A DNA stretch of 64,000 nt from positions 260,574,437 through 260,638,436 of the forward strand of contig NC_081410.1 of the NCBI RefSeq assembly GCF_030272615.1. The letters run 5' to 3'. Origin of the DNA: Cryptomeria japonica. Its lineage: Eukaryota; Streptophyta; Pinopsida; Cupressales; Cupressaceae. Both the position numbers and the translations under genes were made by a program. Below are positions 45,061 through 56,883 of the stretch, one piece after another. Positions within the stretch are counted from its first letter, which is position 1. Each line of letters starts with the position of its first letter. The notes below the pieces were generated by a model that worked only from the letters and a program-made list of their open reading frames with translations, was not told the DNA's origin and ran no database searches.

Positions 45061-45766
45061 CTTGACATTTTTTACCTCAGGGTCAATGATTAGATTACCT
45101 TCCGGAGATGATTGTTTCTTCTCTGACTCGAGGTCTCATGACAATTGAGATTGTTCAATTTCTAGTTGCATGAATGCTTCAGTAGTGTTAAGAACAATCT
45201 GTTCCGATTGAGGTTGAAGTTGAGATTGTGTTTCTTCTTTCTCTTGCTCAAGAGGAATATCTTCCTTCTCATTTTTGACAATCTCAACTGCAAGAATCTC
45301 CTGGTTGTATTCTTTAGGTTGAGTAATCTTACTTATAGAATCTATTGTTTGGCTCTAATCCTTTACAACTTAGACGTTTAACTTCTTCCATATTGATGGT
45401 ATTATCATCTTCTTCATATGGAACCAGACTCATCAATTTCATAATCTCATTCTGACATGGGATACATGACATATCTGAGTGTTCCTCATTATGTATCTAA
45501 CACCATTTCGGAAGTAACAAATCTTGTATCTTCATAGTGTCCCCCAACAAACACATTCCTTGTTCTATTGCTGTAGCGAAACCTTTGACTCGCCTTTTAT
45601 ATGAGGTCATATCTGCTCAAAATAAATGGAGAGGAGCCCATGCAGAGAAAATGAGAATCTCATTGACCCTGTAAACTCTTGGAATCACTTCAACAAATGC
45701 CACCTCATTGGGAGCACCATAATCCGTTACCAACTTCTTCAACTTAGGTTCACTATCGATTTGGAT

Positions 45767-46186
45767 CTAGTTGCTTACCCCCTTCCATGGAAGCCACAGG
45801 TATGTAAAACAAGTTGAGAAATATCCTCCCAAAGTCTTTGACCAATCCCTACTAAGGATAATCCCATATACTTCCATAATATCTACTACTTGAATATCAA
45901 TATAACGAGATATTCGAGGATTAGCACCTAATTGGATGTATACATCTTTCAATTTTCTAATTACGTTAACCTCAGTTTTGTCTAGTTGTACCACCTTACT
46001 ATTTACACGTACTGGTTGAAGTCTGAGCTTCTGATATATAGAGTAGGGCATTGTGTTTCCTGAAGCCCTTGAATCTACCAAACAATTGTGTAAATTCTTT
46101 CCACATATCCTCAAACTTAGTAAAAATGGTGGATTTTCTATTGCATCACTACTGATATTAGCGTTGACTTCATTAAGGTCTTCCAT
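45767..46186 (-). pseudogene. pol: Tat-like aspartic protease with DSG to DSR change
   Basis: A 139-codon open stretch: NPPFLLSLRICGKNLHNCLV, then DSRASGNTMPYSIYQKLRL (usual DSGASxNxMPxxxxxxL), LKDVYIQLGANPRISRYIDI and VVDIMEVYGIILSRDWSKTL (usual YGxILSRxWxxxL). The catalytic Asp remains but the Gly of the DSG triad is Arg (GGG to AGG on the coding strand), which should abolish activity. The region 45060-45766 continues with a decayed, acidic linker (EIMKLMSLVPYEEDDNTINM). Confidence 0.85.
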
Positions 46187-46357
46187 CTTAACCTAATTGC
46201 TCTATGACTCTAACAATTCCAACTTTCTAAGGAGGGACCTCTTCTGTTCAGGGCAATATCTTAGTACTTCCATTAGGGACATAGTGGTGGCAGTCCTCTC
46301 CATCTCCTTAGTAACGTCAAATGATCCTTTCAAAACATATTCTTTCCCTTGATCTTG

Positions 46358-48088
46358 TCAAGGGTGTGCTCCTTGAAAAGCCTGAGGAGGGTGAGGATTG
46401 TTGCTTGCATTCACATCAGGAGGTACAAACCCACCTGTCAGGGGAGGTGGCTCTGTTAATGGAGATTTTCCTTGACTCCTAAGATTGTAGTTGTTTCTAG
46501 TCTGAAAGGCCTGAGTATCATAGACACATGGTTCACCTTCAGCTTCAGCCTGAAATTCTTTGCATAGGAAGGTATCGACCAGCATGGTAGTATTAACCTT
46601 ATCGGGTTCATCATTGGAACAATCTTTTGGCTAAGAGTCATCTTGAGCAATTCTTATGATCTTCTTGAACTGAGCACAATTAACCTCAAAATGTGCAGCT
46701 ATGTTATGCAACCTACACCAATTTGTTAGCAAATTCATGTCCGCAAGGTTAACACTTTGTGTGTGGTTTGGGTTATCTCATGTGTCAAGGTGATCATGGT
46801 TCACCCCATCATTATTCAAACCTGTATTCCAGTGCCTATTATAAGGTTTGTTGCTATACCTTTGATTTTGGTTCTGGTTATTGTAGTTCCACTGATTATT
46901 ATATGGTTGGGATTGATTATACCCTTCTAGAGGACTCATTTTTAACTAGCTCAAGTCTAAAGTAACCTGTGAGATCATTTTCTTTAAGGCTTTGACTTTA
47001 GTAGATATATGAGATCCTTGATTCTTAGGCACCATGGTTGGAGGTTGGTTTGCTGAGTTAGTATTACCAAATTGTTAACTTCCCCCTTGAGCTTGACCAA
47101 CATATTGTGTTTGAGTGGGGGCAGTATTATTATTATTTTGCCAAGTCAAAGCTTTGGCAACAAACTGTTGATTTGCCTAAGGTTGGGGTGCATAGATTGG
47201 CACAGGGTTCATCATTGGGGCACTTATAGGTAGAGGTGAGGGTACGTTTGGGAGTTGATTGTTGTTTCCTTGATTCAACCCTATAGGTAAATTATATCCG
47301 ATCCCTCCTGGGGTTTGATTCAACTCATGGTTCATACTAATTGCAAGTGAGAATACTTTTTCCAAGGTGTCCCTTTGATCTTGGGGAACACTCTTCTTAA
47401 TAAACATAGCAGTCCAAGGGTTGATAGCTCTTAGGTATGAGTCGATGGTTATATTAGGCACTACCTAGTAAGGGGCTTGTAGCCTCTCGAATGCCCTCTG
47501 GAAGCTAGTATTAAAAGTTTTTAATGGCTCATTTGGCAATTTCTTAAGAGAAGTGAATTGGTGGTATAGTGTTCTGGGGTCTACGTACACTCGGAATTGA
47601 TCAATGAAAGCCTTCTCCAAGATGTCCCAGCCTATGATAGAGTTTGTAGGTAAGGTTAGGTACCAATTGTATTCATTCTCCCCAAGTGAATATGGGAAAA
47701 GTCAACATACTACATCTTGGTGTTCGATATAATTACGAACGACCGCATCTTTTAATGCTTCAATATGTTCATCAATCGTTCGTTCCCCTAAATAGTAAAA
47801 TTTTCTGCAAAATTTATCCACGTTTCTAGGTAGGTCATGTATACCCCCTGGTATGGTTCCTAGTGGTGTGGTGTCTTGGTTAAAGTAGGCCATTGAAGGT
47901 GGTGATGGTGGACGTTGAGTCACAAAAGGTGCAATGATAGGCTGAGGACTAGGAATCAGTTGATCTTCTACATTGAGTATGGATGACTGTACTAGTGAGG
48001 TTGTTGAGGGTTATTTCTTCACTTTGTTCCTCTTTCTCCTAGTGGCAGGTCCTAACTCTACTAAGTCAGATGATGAAGAACCACTCAT
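46358..48088 (-). pseudogene. gag: Tat-like gag
   Basis: ATG 48088 starts MSGSSSSDLVELGPATRRKR with a TAA at about 48012. The capsid region follows: FCRKFYYLGERTIDEHIEAL, ENEYNWYLTLPTNSIIGWDI, FRVYVDPRTLYHQFTSLKKL and FNTSFQRAFERLQAPY, matching the Retrotrans_gag domain (WYxxLPxxSIxxWxxLxxxFxxxF). A Pro/Asn-rich part (GLNQGNNNQLPNVPSPLPIS) and a remnant knuckle (CRLHNIAAHFEVNCAQF, about 46710-46660, CxLH..AxHxxxxC) follow. At least three stops and two frame changes break it. It would form the capsid. Confidence 0.82.
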
Positions 48089-48430
48089 GAGGACTCGATG
48101 GAATCTCTCGAGAGAAAAATACGATATATGATCCAGCTTAATAGCTCAATTCTCTAGTTGAGGAGGTGGTTGTGGATTTTCTTGTGGGTTCACTTGAGGA
48201 TTAAGTTGTCTTTGTTCCTCTGCTTCTATACATATAGCCTTTTGTCTTTTCTTGTCCAACACTTTTCATGCTCATAACCAATTGTTATAATCTCTTTTAC
48301 TATCCCAAGCAAAGTCGTATAGTTGGGTAAGAATGTCATCTTGCTTGTTGTTGAGGTTAGGTTGCGTAAAGGGCATCAATCAGTCTCCTGGAAGTACCAT
48401 ATGTGGTTAACTAGTGAGGGGACTAGTCTA

Positions 48431-48449
48431 GACCCTCTTTCTAGTGCCA
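48431..48449 (-). other. Primer binding site of the Tat-like element
   Basis: Minus strand TGGCACTAGAAAGAGGGTC, five bases inside the 5' LTR. It starts with TGG as required for complementarity to a CCA-ending tRNA; it is not the Met-tRNA site. Which tRNA is used I cannot say without a tRNA search. Confidence 0.65.
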
Positions 48450-48454
48450 GTTTC

Positions 48455-49498
48455 TATTGACAACTATTTTGACACACCCGCCAACAGTTAAGTAGCCAAT
48501 GTGAACACTACCCACCTCTCTTGAAAATCAATGAATTTGGGAAAATTCACTACCCCAAGGTCTCTATAGTTGGGTCACGATGGTGATGGGAAACCCGATG
48601 ATTGATGTGGTTGTACCTATTAAGGGGCCTGCTGGTTGAAACTTGATCTCACTGGTTATGAATGGTTGAGCTTCCCTTCTTTTTTTGTATTTAATGATTT
48701 AGGATTTTCTGGAAAATAAACTTCAAAAGATAGGTCAAGGAAACAGGAGAATAGAAATGAAACCAATACAATAACAACTTAATGAACTACTTAGTTAGTT
48801 CCCTGCAATCCAAGAAATTATCAAATATCATCCAAGTTAGCATTCAACAATGGACCTCCAGTAAACCTGCAAAATCATCAATTTCATAGACTTATGGAAA
48901 TAAATTCATCAACAATATAGCCTATCATAATAATTCTCATACACCACTGATGTGCGCAATATGATTCATAAAGTAATAAACAAAAAGATCAAACCACATT
49001 GCTAACTCCAAATAATAGACATTACCAGATTACACAAGAACAATTTTGTAGAATATAGAAGTAGATCAGGCAATCTACAAGTTGCTTCTTGTATTAATCT
49101 CAATGAATGTATAACAAAAATAACTGAACTCCTTAATGATCTGCAAAATACTTAAAAAATATCTAAGTGGGCCACAAATCATCAATTTGGGGACCCTTAC
49201 AAATGAATCCAAATTCTCAATTTATAGTTCTTTCGCCTATTATCTAGGAAATAAACCTAACCTAAATTAAGAACTGAAACTAGGAGTCGCAGTTAAACTT
49301 GCAAGTTTTTGCCTTGATACTCCACTTAACAACTATGAAATGGGGACTGCATGAGCACTACAAAGACCATGTTGGGTGAGCCATGTTTTCATAGCCATGT
49401 AGGATTTCTCTCAAAATTGGAACTTGAGTAAGAGATACAACTGAAAATACAAAAATAAGGATTTATGAAAAAGCTTGGCTATCTTTAGCAACTATGCG
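48455..49498 (-). repeat. Shared LTR between the Tat-like element and a second, truncated copy
   Basis: 1,044 bp; one side abuts the primer site and gag of the main element, the other side abuts the aORF 3' end of a second copy (49507 onward). The plus-strand start is TATTGAC (partner TGTTGAC) and its other end is TGCG (partner TGCA), both transitions that damaged the TG/CA termini. Confidence 0.88.
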
Positions 49499-49506
49499 TT
49501 TATTCC

Positions 49507-51207
49507 TTATTTCTTGGCAAAAGCTATATAATTATCAATTATACATGCAACTTCTTGAACAGGAGGATAAGCTACGTGCTTAACTCTAAATTTATATTTC
49601 TTCAACACTTCATCTACATGATTCTTTCCTTTCTTTAATTCCCCTATTGTCTCTGCCACCTCTTGACACTGAGTGATCAAGTACGTGTACCTGTCCATGA
49701 GGGCAACATCAAACTGGGTCAAAGGTCCTAAGTGTTGAGCCTTGTATGTGTCCCATTGATTCAAAACTTGCTGCTATTCCATTATCCTTGTACTAGTCAA
49801 TCCTAATCCAAAGGCTCCAAGCATACTCTTTACAAAATTCTCATCTTTGCCATATCCTTCATATACTATTGAAGCATTTCAATCTTCAGCCCTAAAATGT
49901 ATACATAGGACTGTAAGTTTTCATAACTATCACCTCCTAAGAGGTCCTCCTCCATTACTGTCTCTTCCCCTAGCCATAATACTTTATTCAAAACTTGGAA
50001 TTGCTTATTGGAAATAGTTAACTTTCATTCCCATTGCGTAGCATGGGAAGCTAAGGCTCTGCCTGCCTATACTGCCCTCCGGTATATCTTCATTGTATCA
50101 TGCAGAAATAGTCTAATCTTAGCCACATTTATTTGGGTCCATGACTTGGTTGCAGCGGCCACTTGTCTCACCTCCACTAGTGCCTTCACTTCTCCCTCTG
50201 GAAGTGATGAGGTTGGAGGTAGATCATCATCTCTACAGGAGTCCAGAGGTTTGCTCATTTCAATTAAGAGTTGCTTGTATTGTTCCACTTGTGCTTTGAG
50301 CTCTAGATTCGAAGTATACTCTTTCTCTACATGCCCTTTGACAACACTGGTGCCTAGCTCCAAAGTATCTAGCTCTCCCCTCTTGGTTTGTTTACCCAAT
50401 TTATCTGGGATATTTGATACTTGGGAGAAGCTTGTCCATCATCTTGGAATGGAAATGTCACATCTGCAATCACTTCACCGGAACCAGTTTTTGATAAATG
50501 ATGAACAGTTTTTAGCTTCTTAGCCTTTGGTGGCTCCTCAGTGATTACTTGTTGTAGAGTGAACTTGGGAAGCTCCGCTTTTCTCTTTTTCTTCTCAAAG
50601 GTAAACTCAAGCCATTGTGGTATATCTTCATCCTTATCACATTGATGTGACACTATATTTGCAGTTACAACATGGACGTCTGTTTTCTCCTCTGCTTAAT
50701 CTCTTTCCTCTGCCTCTGTTTGCTTGGGATCTTGAGGTGAGGTAACTTGGTGGGCTAGATTGGTTTGGAGAGCCTGTTGCTTATGTAAATCTCCCAGTTT
50801 GCCATTGACATCTTCATTAAATGCCATCTCTTCCCCACCTGCCTCTATTTCACCTTGCCCGGTTGCTATATCCTTGAGGAGAGGTCTTCTTGATCTTGAG
50901 AGGTTAGAACTATTCTTTCATTCAATAGGTCTTTTGTGTCATCCCCTTCTTTCTCGCCTTCTAGCAGTCATTGTTGCTCAAGATCCTCTTCCTCCTGATC
51001 TAAATCAGACTCGATGTTCCTAACTTTTACTTCTTCAGTGGTAGACCTGAAGCCTTGCACTCTAGGTTGCCCTGCGAGTATATCAACTGGTAGTGATATG
51101 GGAGCATTGGTGTCTAGGTCTTATGTGGCAGTTGTTAAGGTGGGTATGTCTTCTGTAATCTCTATTTATTCTTCTTGCTCTTGTGTACCCTCTCCTGTAG
51201 TCTACCC
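49507..51207 (-). pseudogene. Second Tat-like copy: aORF C-terminal part, truncated
   Basis: Homologous to 35741-37458 of the first copy. The C-terminal frame (49764-49507) is nearly the same (QWDTYKAQHLGPLTQFDVAL, KGKNHVDEVLKKYKFRVKHV; about 85-90 % identical by eye). The frame 50399-50067 (ELDTLELGTSVVKGHVEKEY) and 50653-50369 (FTLQQVITEEPPKAKKLKT) match 36667 and 36880 regions. It stops abruptly at 51204-51207, where the LTR of the plus Tat element begins. It carries its own stops and frameshifts. Confidence 0.85.
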
Positions 51208-51860
51208 TGTAGACACTTAAAAATAATTACTTTTTATTATTTTTAATTCCTCACATAATTAATTAATTATGTTAATTCAAATTCTCCTCAATATTAATTA
51301 AATATAATTAATATTATCACTATGGTATGTGACTGATTTATTTAATAAATCAATCCCTTTCTTTATTCTTCTAAAAATTAAATCCTCACAAATCTCCCTC
51401 TTAGCTAATTAATTTCAATTAATTAGTTAACCCACATGATTCCTACAAACCATCTTCTTAATTCATCATTAACCTAATAAAGTCTTCTAGAAATTCCCTA
51501 AACACACTTAACCTTATTCTTCTAATTTTTAATTCCCTCCACTCATTCTCTCTCCTAGTCAAATCCTCCTACAAATCCTAATCCCACCTAACATTTCCTC
51601 TAATTCCCCTCCTAATGAGTTGCTAATGGCTAATCATCATGATTAGCCACAATGTCAACTCCTTGTCCCTTCCATCCAAACACTAGCTTTTAATGCTCTT
51701 TTCCTAGGTGAATGTGAGATTTTCAAAATATCACAATCCTCTAGGCATCTCCTTTCTCAAGGAATTTTTAATTATTTCTTATTCCTCCAATCCCCATGAT
51801 TATCCCTTTTTGGAGAATTTTAAATTCCTCCTCCCCATTCTTCAAAGAATGTCACATCCC

Positions 51861-51986
51861 TTGCTCCTCTCAAGGCACATTGGGAAGCCTTCCCAATGCA
51901 CCTTGTTCCTCTCAAGGTACATTGCGAAGCCTTCCCAATGCACCTTGCTCTTCTCAAGGTACCTTGGGAAATCTTCCCAATGCACC
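51861..51986 (+). repeat. Three tandem 42-bp units, each a hairpin
   Basis: Units start at 51861, 51903 and 51945 with TTG(C/T)TC(C/T)TCTCAAGG. Each contains a near-perfect palindrome, for example CATTGGGAAGCCTTCCCAATG with extended arms CAAGG(C/T)AC / (G)CACCTTG. It lies about 140 bp upstream of the TATA box of the LTR. Confidence 0.88.
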
Positions 51987-52129
51987 TTGAGGAGTGTGGA
52001 GACAAGAAATTCCTTTAAGGTATATCTCTTGGTCTCCACACCCTCTCTTGGACCTTATGTGAGCTCACAAGCAATCCTAGCCCTTCATCTTGGACCCATC
52101 CCAACCATCCATTCTTCCTCTCTTCTTCT

Positions 52130-52136
52130 TATAAAT
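52130..52136 (+). promoter_or_regulatory. TATA box of the LTR promoter
   Basis: TATAAAT followed by GAGGGCTCCATCCCTTCATT, a composition typical of plant LTR transcription starts about 25-35 bp downstream. Places U3/R near 52160. Confidence 0.6.
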
Positions 52137-52541
52137 TGAGGGCTCCATCCCTTCATTGATCATCTCCAAGTTTAGTAATCTTATGTTGTCCTTTTGAGCC
52201 CAGGAAATCATCTTGGCAACCTTATCATGCTCAAATCATATCTCATCCACACTTGATCATCTCATCCTTATCATCTTCCAAATCCATTCCATTTGTGCAC
52301 AACATTGGAGAGCCATTCACATCAAGCAAGAAAGAGGAGCACATCAAGTGGTGCATCATCCAAGGGCACCTTCACTTCATCAAGCTCAATTCAAGAGAGA
52401 GGTAAAAACAACAAGGTATAAGCATTATTTTCATATTTTTATGTGGTTTTATGCATGCTTTATGTTCTTATACTTTTAGTGTTTGATTTGTATGCTAACA
52501 ACCACTAATCCACCCTGCTGGGTTTTTCATCCTCTTCATTC

Positions 52542-52560
52542 TGGCATGCTCGGTGGGACC
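52542..52560 (+). other. Probable primer binding site
   Basis: TGGCATGCTCGGTGGGACC. Resembles the TGGCGACTC(C/T)...GGGGA-type site of Tat/Ogre elements more than the Met-tRNA site, with several mismatches. The assignment is tentative. Confidence 0.45.
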
Positions 52561-55198
52561 CATGTCCCTAAGAACTAATATTTTTATGAGTTTTTGTGAG
52601 TTGTGAGACACAGGTTCCGGAATAGCGTGATCGCAGGAAAAAAAAAAAAAGTTCAAAAAAATAAAAATTGGTGGCTCTGTATTTCAGCGTGAGTGCCTTG
52701 GCTTTAGTGTGACCGCTCTGCGCATTCTCCCATCTCCTCATTCTTCTTCTTCTTCTATCTATCTTCTATTTCTTTTCTATTTTTGTTTCAGCATGACAGC
52801 TCTGCGATTAGTGCGAGCGTTTTTGTGAAAATTTGAATTCCTGTTATATGCTTTGTTTAATTCTGGTTTTTTTTCTGCTCTGTTTAATTCTTTTTTATCT
52901 GCTCTATTTAATTTTGTTTATCTGCTCTGTTTAATTCTGTTTTTCAGCTTTGTTTAATTCTATTTTTATCTGCTCTGTTAATTTTTTTTGTTTTATTTTG
53001 TTTTTTCGCCATATCTACTTTATCTTCACTAAATTTTCCTTCAAACTTCATTGGATCCCCCGCATGGCCATTTTGCACATTTCCTTCCTAGGGGAGCTTA
53101 TCCCAAAATCCACTTTTTGAAGCCCAAAATCCCACATTCCTCTATTTTTGGGGTTTTCTATAACTCCTTCCACTTTTACCCAATCACCTCTAAATTTTCC
53201 CACATTGTCTATCTCCAACTTTTGCTTCTTTGTCCCTCATGGACAAATTTTTCCATTCCTTCACCTCTCCTCCAAAATCCTCATTTTATGCTTGCATATC
53301 CCTTGGAAAGTGGAAAAAACTTAGTCAAACCCCATTTACCCATCAAAGCTTCCTCCAAATCCACATTTGTCATTAGTAGAAAAGTTTTTATTCATGTTTT
53401 TCTACTTATTCCCAAAAATTCAAAAAAATTAATATTTTTGTCATTTTGTTGTCTTTTGCAGGACGCTTGTTGAAGAATCCATTTTTCAAACTACTAATCA
53501 AGTTGTTTTGCAGGTTGCCCAGCTGATTCAACCAAGTATTGTGCATTTATTTAAATTAGGCACCTAGATATTAATTAAAATGGAATGAACCATTGTCTTA
53601 TGTGTCTTTAAGAAAAGCGTAAAGGTAGGAGAGTATGCTCTCGTCTTACTAGACGATCAGAAATCCAGACCCTCCAACCTTTTCTTGTTTGATTGTGTGT
53701 TTACCTCTAGCGGGCCTGCCCTCCCAACTTGCTCTTTGAGAAGGTAAGAGGGGAACAACCCAAGTGAGTACACCCGGACCTAGGGTTCCCAACTCACTAT
53801 AATAAATAGGCCATTGACTATGAAAGGGTCAATGGTTGGGGCTATATGAGAGTTCACTCTCACATTGGGTGCTTAGTAGGATCCTAGAGATCTCAATCAT
53901 GCTTGCATGACTACTAAGCTCTTGGTGCTTCATTGGGATATAGGCCTCAATTGCGCTTGTGCAACTTCGAAGGGTAGCTCCTAACAGGAAGACTTACTAA
54001 ACACCTTGTTCATAGTGGTCAAAAACCTTCTAGTCATTGGTGCAAGAGGTCGGACCTCTGAAGCCGCCCATGTTTTTACGGCCCTTAGTAGAGACACAAA
54101 GTTCGCCATGAGGAGTTTTCATGGGAATTGATGCTTGGCTACTCCAAGAAGTGAGTGTCATGGAGAGGAGTTAGTGGGGTCAAGCATCTAAGTGTTCACT
54201 CTGGGTAAGCGTAGCTGGGAAACCGATTGGGATCCAATTACTATTGTCCTTTCCAGCCTTGAGAATGTTGTATATGAGCATGAGTGTCTTTGAGATAATA
54301 TGCGTTTGATCATTGTGTTTGCTTTTTTTGATACATACTTTCCAAGAGAAGACTAAAAACACATCACTATCCCCAAACACTTTGCAAAAACACTTGTCAA
54401 GACACAAACAATTGTCCAAGTCATTACCCACACAAAGTCTAAAATTGCGTCAAAAATCCATCCGTCCCATGTTTCATAAAGCTCAAGAGAGAAGCTAAGA
54501 GTTCATCCTCTCCATCCTTTGAAACACCTACTATCGTCCAAATCAGGGTGTTCGTATCCCTTCATACAACTTGCCATTCAAATCGACCACCATTAAGTCA
54601 TGTTCATGCCAAAGACAACCTAGTCATCAAGTTTCTTCTAAGTCATCACTACCATACCTCCTCCATCAATCATCCTCAAATTTCCCAAGGACTTAGCACA
54701 TCAAATCAATCTCCCTCCACTATCAAATCAATTATCAAAATTCAAATCCAATCATCCTCTAATCCAATTTAACCTCACATTAAGGTTACATGCCTTGTGA
54801 AATTCCATTTAGGCCTCATCATTAATCAATTGGCTCTCGTTCTTGGAGGGGAATCCTCTCCAAGTACCTTTTGAGTCGATCAAGACTCTTAACTCACGTC
54901 TTTACTTTGTTTAGGGTCATTAATCAACCCTTGGTATAAGAGAGGCTTTGTAATCATCAATCCAAGGTCTAAATTCTACACATCTTGGCCATCACCTTAC
55001 TTGTGGTTGCATCCACCACCTAAAACCTCATCCAAGGACTGAGGTGTCAAATCCTAATCAAATCCGGGCTCTAATCCAAGAACCATACCAATCAACAAAA
55101 TCCCTTGTCATAAAAGACAAAATCCAAAATTCCACAAATATCTTGCTAAGTCCTTTCATCACAAATTTCCCCCTCCAAACTTTTCCAAGGTTATTCAT
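52561..55198 (+). other. Untranslated leader of the plus Tat element
   Basis: About 2.6 kb without a supported coding frame; Tat elements often have long leaders. Contents: an A12-type run near 52638, the minisatellite at 52849-52990, and pyrimidine-rich sequence to 53.5 kb. The 140-codon frame at 53051-53473 has no recognisable domain and I treat it as chance. Confidence 0.5.
52849..52990 (+). repeat. Minisatellite, about 22-27 bp unit, six copies
   Basis: Unit CTGCTCTGTTTAATTCT followed by 5-10 T-rich bases, imperfect, at about 52850, 52875, 52898, 52921, 52946 and 52969. Located in the leader. Confidence 0.75.
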
Positions 55199-56822
55199 GT
55201 ATGGTCACAACTCGATCCCAAAAGAGAAAGATGGCTGAACAAGATCCTATATTAAGATCCCATGCAAGATCCTACACAAAGTGGGCAACCTAGCAATCAA
55301 GATCAAAGCCAAAATCCTAACATGGTTAGCCAAGATGAACTCTCTCCGGAATTGCAAACTTTCCTAGCGGATTCTTATAACCAAGAGATGATGGAAAAGT
55401 TTATTCAACACAATCCTACTACACTTCTAAAAACTCTCCTTGAGAGTGGAGCTCAACTTCTGCCTGAATTTAATAGATCCACTCTCGCCCAACAACCACA
55501 AGGAGATCTCGCTCCCACACAAAGTGTTGCACCTATTATTCAGACTCAATCAATTGCAGCCCCATCAATCATCCAAGCTCAATCAATGCCACCCGTGGCA
55601 CCTCCCACCATGGTCTCCATCCCACCTTCTTCCTCCTTACCATCTATACCACTATCACATCCGATCTCATCTATTCTCCAATGCACTTCCATACCACCTC
55701 CTTCTGTTCAACCACCTATTTCTATTCCACAAACTTCCCTTCCCGCCAACAATGTGGCAAGTTTTATCTGGGCCGTACTCAATCCTATTACAACAGTTTG
55801 CGGACCGCAACCAACTATCACACAAATCCTTGGCACATCGATCTTCACATCCCATGTTCCCGCCTCCTCATCATATCAATATATTGGTGGTGGTGCACCT
55901 TCTTTGGCTCATCCAATTCTTGGGGTAAATACAATTCATTATTATCAAAGTCTACAACAAGACCTCATCAAGGAAATTCAAGACATGAAAAATATCATCA
56001 AGGACATGAAAGAAAGGACTAATAAAAGAAAAACTTACTCGTTTGAAGAGTTTTCCCTTGTCATTACGACCCATCTATATTAGTTGCACCCTACTCCCTG
56101 GGATCTGAGATCCCCAAATTCACCAAGTATGAAGGCAAAGGAGACCCCCACGACCATGTCCGAGAATTCCACATCTTATACCAAGAAGTCTCCTATAGTG
56201 ACCTTTATCTTCGCAGACTCTTTCCCAAGAGTCTCACGAGAGACGCCCTGGCATGGTTCTCATCTCTACCACGAGGTTCCATTGTCTCCTTTCCAGACTT
56301 GGCAGAAAAATTTGTGGCCCACTATGCTTAGAACATGGTTAATGATGTTTCTATGATGGACCTATGCAATACAAAACAAATGCCCGGAGAAAGCTTTGCC
56401 AATTTCCTACAAAGATGGCAACATCTTATCAAAAAATTCTAGTGGGACATGCCAGAACAACATCAAATTGAGCTATTTCAAAAGAACTTGGTGCCTGAAC
56501 TTTCGAGACCCTTAATATCCCAATGTATCAAATCCTTCCAAAAATTAACCAATAAGGGCCTCACCCTTGAATGTGTCTTGATGGAGGAAGGAACCTTGAA
56601 ACATTACTAGAAGTTGGCACAAAGTTCTCCCTCTTATCATAATGACAAGACAAGATTTTGGTCTAAAAACAAAAATGTGGTCAATGATGGTGTAACTGAT
56701 GCAAAGCGGGTCCAAATCGTGGCTGCTCCTCCAAAATCCACCACCAATAATCATCAATTCAATAATCAAAACAATCAAAATCATTCCCAAAAATCTCACA
56801 ACAATGTCTCAATCCAGGGATG
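55199..56822 (+). pseudogene. gag: Tat/Ogre-like gag
   Basis: Coding starts near 55205-55231 (MVTTRSQKRKMAEQDP, then a frame change) and continues from 55262 in an open 273-codon frame rich in Gln, Pro and Ser, ending in a coiled segment (LQQDLIKEIQDMKNIIKDMK). After another frame change at about 56080 the capsid domain appears: KYEGKGDPHDHVREFHILYQ, YLRRLFPKSLTRDALAWFSS, LPRGSIVSFPDLAEKFVAHY and MPGESFANFLQRWQHLIKKF, the full Retrotrans_gag pattern. TAG codons at about 56330, 56442 and 56608 break it. Gag assembles the particle. Confidence 0.85.
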
Positions 56823-56883
56823 ATCACCCCGATCGAATAACCGGACTCCAAGAGACTTCACTCCTCTGGCTGAGCCTATTGAA

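Larger units (their letters stand above)
28052..49498 (-). mobile_element. Ty3/gypsy Tat-like LTR retrotransposon with aORF, split by a copia element
   Basis: Minus strand order: 5' LTR (49498-48455), primer site (48449-48431), gag (48088-46358), protease (46186-45767), an extra RNase H (45060-44540), RT with gypsy RNase H (44249-42780), integrase (42740-41591), a non-coding stretch, a palindrome array (40470-39420), the aORF (39361-35741) and the 3' LTR (35732-34930 plus 28259-28052). The 3' LTR is interrupted by the copia element at 28260-34929. Two RNase H domains are the mark of the Tat clade, but here the extra one lies before RT. All genes carry stops or frame breaks, so the copy is non-functional. 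Confidence 0.85.
51208..52538 (+). repeat. 5' LTR of the plus Tat/Ogre-like element
   Basis: Starts TGTAGACACTTAAAAATAAT, where homology with 37.45 kb ends, and is placed to end at CTCTTCA before the TGGCATGC primer-like site. Contains TAATTAATT-rich sequence, a 3 x 42-bp palindromic repeat and a TATA box. Both ends are inferred because the partner LTR is outside the window. Confidence 0.65.

Noticed and set aside
51708-52139. Plus and minus frames with repeated SSQGT / GKPSQCTL peptides
   Set aside because: Direct translation of the three 42-bp hairpin units within an LTR; not a protein repeat gene.
53051-53473. 140-codon frame in the leader of the plus Tat element as an extra ORF
   Set aside because: No recognisable domain, composition follows the pyrimidine-rich DNA; some Tat elements do carry an ORF before gag, but nothing here supports it.
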